Source: JBIKVP01 sp044356745 (GTDB taxonomy: Bacteria > Pseudomonadota > Alphaproteobacteria > Rhizobiales > Beijerinckiaceae). From it: a DNA stretch of 8,831 bases. Location of the stretch: assembly GCA_044356745.1 (NCBI GenBank), contig JBIKVP010000080.1, positions 1 through 8,831 of the forward strand. The letters are read 5' to 3'. The position numbers and the translations under genes are program-made. Every line of letters begins with the position of its first letter. The first letter of the stretch is position 1. Below the pieces are notes generated by a model. That model ran no database searches, was not told where the DNA came from, and was given only the letters and a program-made list of their open reading frames with translations. This document shows positions 7,334 to 8,831 of this stretch, in pieces.

Positions 7334-8377
7334 TTATATTCCAGCGCCAGAGAACACTGTTCCAGCTTGAGAAGCTTTTGAAACCTCTTCAAACTCTTTT
7401 TGCGGCAGTGGAACAAGACCTTTTTTCTCCAGATATCCACCACTACCCATTGCTGCTTTAGAAGTATATTCTTTTACGAAATCTTCTAAACCTGGCACAA
7501 CACCAAAGTGGTTTTTCTTCACGTAAACAAACATTGAACGTGACATTGGATATTTACCTGAAGAAATATCATCAACATTTGGCTCAATATTACCGATCTT
7601 TGTACCTTGAAGCTTATCCTGATTTTCCTCGAGGAATGAAAATCCAAAAGCGCCGAATGCATCAGGGTTGCCGACAAGTTTCTGAACAATCACGTTATCG
7701 TTTTCACCAGCTTCAATGAAAGCGCCATCTGAGCGAATTGCCATGCATTTTTTAGGATCAATTTTAACGTTCAAACGCTTTTCAGCCTGCTTACAACCCG
7801 CTTCTAAACCGAGTTCGTTGAATGAATCGCGCGTACCAGATGTCGGAGGAGGGCCAAGCACTTCGATTTTTTTGTTGGGAAGAGTAGGGGAGATGTCTGA
7901 CCATTTCATATATGGGTTTTTGATCAGTTGTCCGTCTGCACCAGGTACTTCAGCGGCCATTGCCATGTAAAGCTGCTCAAGCGTCAAAGACATTTGACCG
8001 CTCTTTTTACTGTTCGCAAGCACAAGACCATCAAAGCCAATTTTGATTTCAATCAGCTGAGCACCATTTTTTGTGCACTCATCAAACTCTGATTTTTTAA
8101 TACGACGGGATGCATTGGACGCATCAGGTGTGCTCACACCAACGCCAGAACAGAAAACCTTAAAGCCACCGCCTGTTCCTGTTGATTCAACAATCGGTGT
8201 TTTACCTGATTTTTGACCAAACTTTTCCGCAACGGCTGTTGTGAACGGAAATACTGTTGATGATCCAACGACCTGAATACGATCTCGTGCTTGCGCATCG
8301 CTGATGTGAAGGCCAGTCAGAACAGCAACTGCACTCGCAGCCATTGTTAGTTTCAGGGTATATGATTTAAGATTCAC
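7334..8377 (-). CDS. pstS: Periplasmic phosphate-binding protein PstS
   Basis: High-affinity phosphate receptor that hands phosphate to PstC/PstA. The GTG at 8375-8377 is chosen as start because AAGGAG (8385-8390) lies 7 bp upstream. It gives a 347-residue protein with a proper signal peptide: MNLKSYTLK, a hydrophobic stretch, and cleavage AQA|R after residue 30. The frame stays open 15 codons further to a TTG at 8420-8422, but that adds a charged leader and no good ribosome site. Phosphate-binding segments are GSSTVFPF (38-45), STGTGGGF (65-72), DASNASRR (85-92) and TSGTRDSF (169-176). Four cysteines (76, 101, 185, 201) could form two disulfides. It is the first operon gene, behind a PhoB box, as expected for the most strongly induced product. 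Confidence 0.96.
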   Translation of the reverse strand: MNLKSYTLKLTMAASAVAVLTGLHISDAQARDRIQVVGSSTVFPFTTAVAEKFGQKSGKTPIVESTGTGGGFKVFCSGVGVSTPDASNASRRIKKSEFDECTKNGAQLIEIKIGFDGLVLANSKKSGQMSLTLEQLYMAMAAEVPGADGQLIKNPYMKWSDISPTLPNKKIEVLGPPPTSGTRDSFNELGLEAGCKQAEKRLNVKIDPKKCMAIRSDGAFIEAGENDNVIVQKLVGNPDAFGAFGFSFLEENQDKLQGTKIGNIEPNVDDISSGKYPMSRSMFVYVKKNHFGVVPGLEDFVKEYTSKAAMGSGGYLEKKGLVPLPQKEFEEVSKASQAGTVFSGAGI

Positions 8378-8458
8378 GCATCGTCTCCTTAGCTGTGACT
8401 TTAAAAAAAAATGCTTTCTCAAGCACTATGACACTTAAGGCCTATTCATTGCCGTCTT

Positions 8459-8487
8459 ACGACACTTTCATGACAATTAAATGACAG
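8459..8487 (-). promoter_or_regulatory. PhoB-binding Pho box, three direct repeats, upstream of pstS
   Basis: Reading towards pstS there are three 7-bp units exactly 11 bp apart: CTGTCAT (8481-8487), TTGTCAT (8470-8476) and GTGTCGT (8459-8465), each separated by 4 bp (TTAA, GAAA). This matches the known Pho box design of 7-bp direct repeats of CTGTCAT type with AT-rich 4-bp spacers. The first two units are close to consensus and the third is weaker. The promoter-proximal end lies 81 bp before the pstS GTG. PhoB normally takes the place of a -35 element; no clear -10 hexamer could be fixed downstream. An AT-rich tract lies upstream. Confidence 0.88.
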
Positions 8488-8542
8488 TGTATATTCAAAT
8501 ATGATATTTATTTTTATTATTTATATTGATTTGACTTCTTAA
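8488..8542. other. AT-rich intergenic tract upstream of the Pho box
   Basis: A stretch almost free of G and C follows the Pho box on the far side from pstS. It could act as an UP-like or bendable element for the pstS promoter. On the plus strand TATATT (8490-8495) resembles a -10 element, but no matching -35 was found at proper spacing, so a divergent promoter is not claimed. Confidence 0.35.
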
Positions 8543-8749
8543 TTTAAATTTTTTAATTGCCCCTTTAATGCAGAATCAATTTTGAGCGATTTACTTAGTG
8601 CAAATTATGATATTAGTTCAACGCAAGATCTCATTGATGAATCTATTAAGCGAGGTTCATCGGAAGCACTTGTTGAATGGGATTTAATCCCTGATGAAGA
8701 CGGCAGTTATAGTAAATATTCTGTCAAATCAGAACTATACCCCTCGTGA
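8543..8749 (+). CDS. Unidentified open frame, probably a gene fragment
   Basis: After an in-frame TAA at 8540-8542 the plus strand is open for 68 codons to a TGA at 8747-8749. There is no ATG or GTG start; TTG at 8582 is the only conventional option and has no ribosome site. From about 8570 the peptide is coherent and acidic (NAESILSDLLSANYD, then EALVEWDLIPDEDGSYSK), which looks like real coding sequence, but I recognise no family. The frame is open right up to base 8732, where the inverted repeat begins, and stops 17 bases inside it. It may therefore be a piece of a gene cut at the junction, a short divergently oriented gene, or chance. Confidence 0.3.
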   Translation, partial: FKFFNCPFNAESILSDLLSANYDISSTQDLIDESIKRGSSEALVEWDLIPDEDGSYSKYSVKSELYPS

Positions 8750-8831
8750 GTGAAGAGTTGGCGTTATCTTTTTATTAAGGTTGTTTTGATTCCAATTTGG
8801 TATGGGTACGCTTTTAGAACCGGATCAACGG
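8733..8831 (-). repeat. Right arm of the 99-bp perfect inverted repeat
   Basis: Exact reverse complement of 7-105, ending at the last base of the window. It contains a second copy of the final seven codons of the binding-protein gene and the bases after it, here placed behind an unrelated sequence. The copy is not in frame with the open frame at 8543-8749. Confidence 0.97.

Noticed and set aside
8378..8422. Longer pstS start at the TTG 8420-8422
   Set aside because: It lacks a ribosome site and would put a charged leader before the signal peptide, while the internal GTG has AAGGAG at ideal spacing.

Overview
The window carries one co-oriented phosphate-acquisition operon on the minus strand, an orphan amino-acid-type binding protein gene downstream of it, and a 99-bp perfect inverted repeat at the two ends of the sequence. 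The organism is most likely an alphaproteobacterium. PstA has a long N-terminal periplasmic region before its permease core, PstC has extra N-terminal membrane segments, and the order pstS-pstC-pstA-pstB-phoU-phoB is the one common in that class. The DNA is moderately AT-rich, so a low-GC lineage is likely, but genus or family cannot be read from the sequence.

Layout, read in the direction of transcription (right to left): 8378-8542 is an AT-rich promoter region with a three-unit PhoB box at 8459-8487. It is followed by pstS (7334-8377), a 133-bp gap with a strong hairpin, pstC (5800-7200), pstA (3996-5807, overlapping pstC by 8 bp), pstB (3043-3945), phoU (2275-2994) and phoB (1464-2213). 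A 230-bp spacer rich in stem-loops (1234-1463) separates phoB from a LivJ/LivK-type periplasmic binding protein gene (85-1233). No convincing plus-strand gene is present except an unidentified open frame of about 68 codons at 8543-8749.

Together the operon encodes a complete high-affinity phosphate uptake system. PstS captures phosphate in the periplasm, PstC and PstA form the channel, PstB hydrolyses ATP, PhoU couples transporter state to signalling, and PhoB activates transcription through the box in front of pstS, giving positive autoregulation. The partner sensor kinase PhoR is not in the window. The binding-protein gene has no liv permease or ATPase genes beside it here.

The most unusual points are the exact inverted repeat joining the two ends (possibly an assembly or amplification artefact), the oversized PstA with a predicted periplasmic coiled coil, and the series of stem-loops in front of the binding-protein gene. 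No clearly new defence or mobile system was found.
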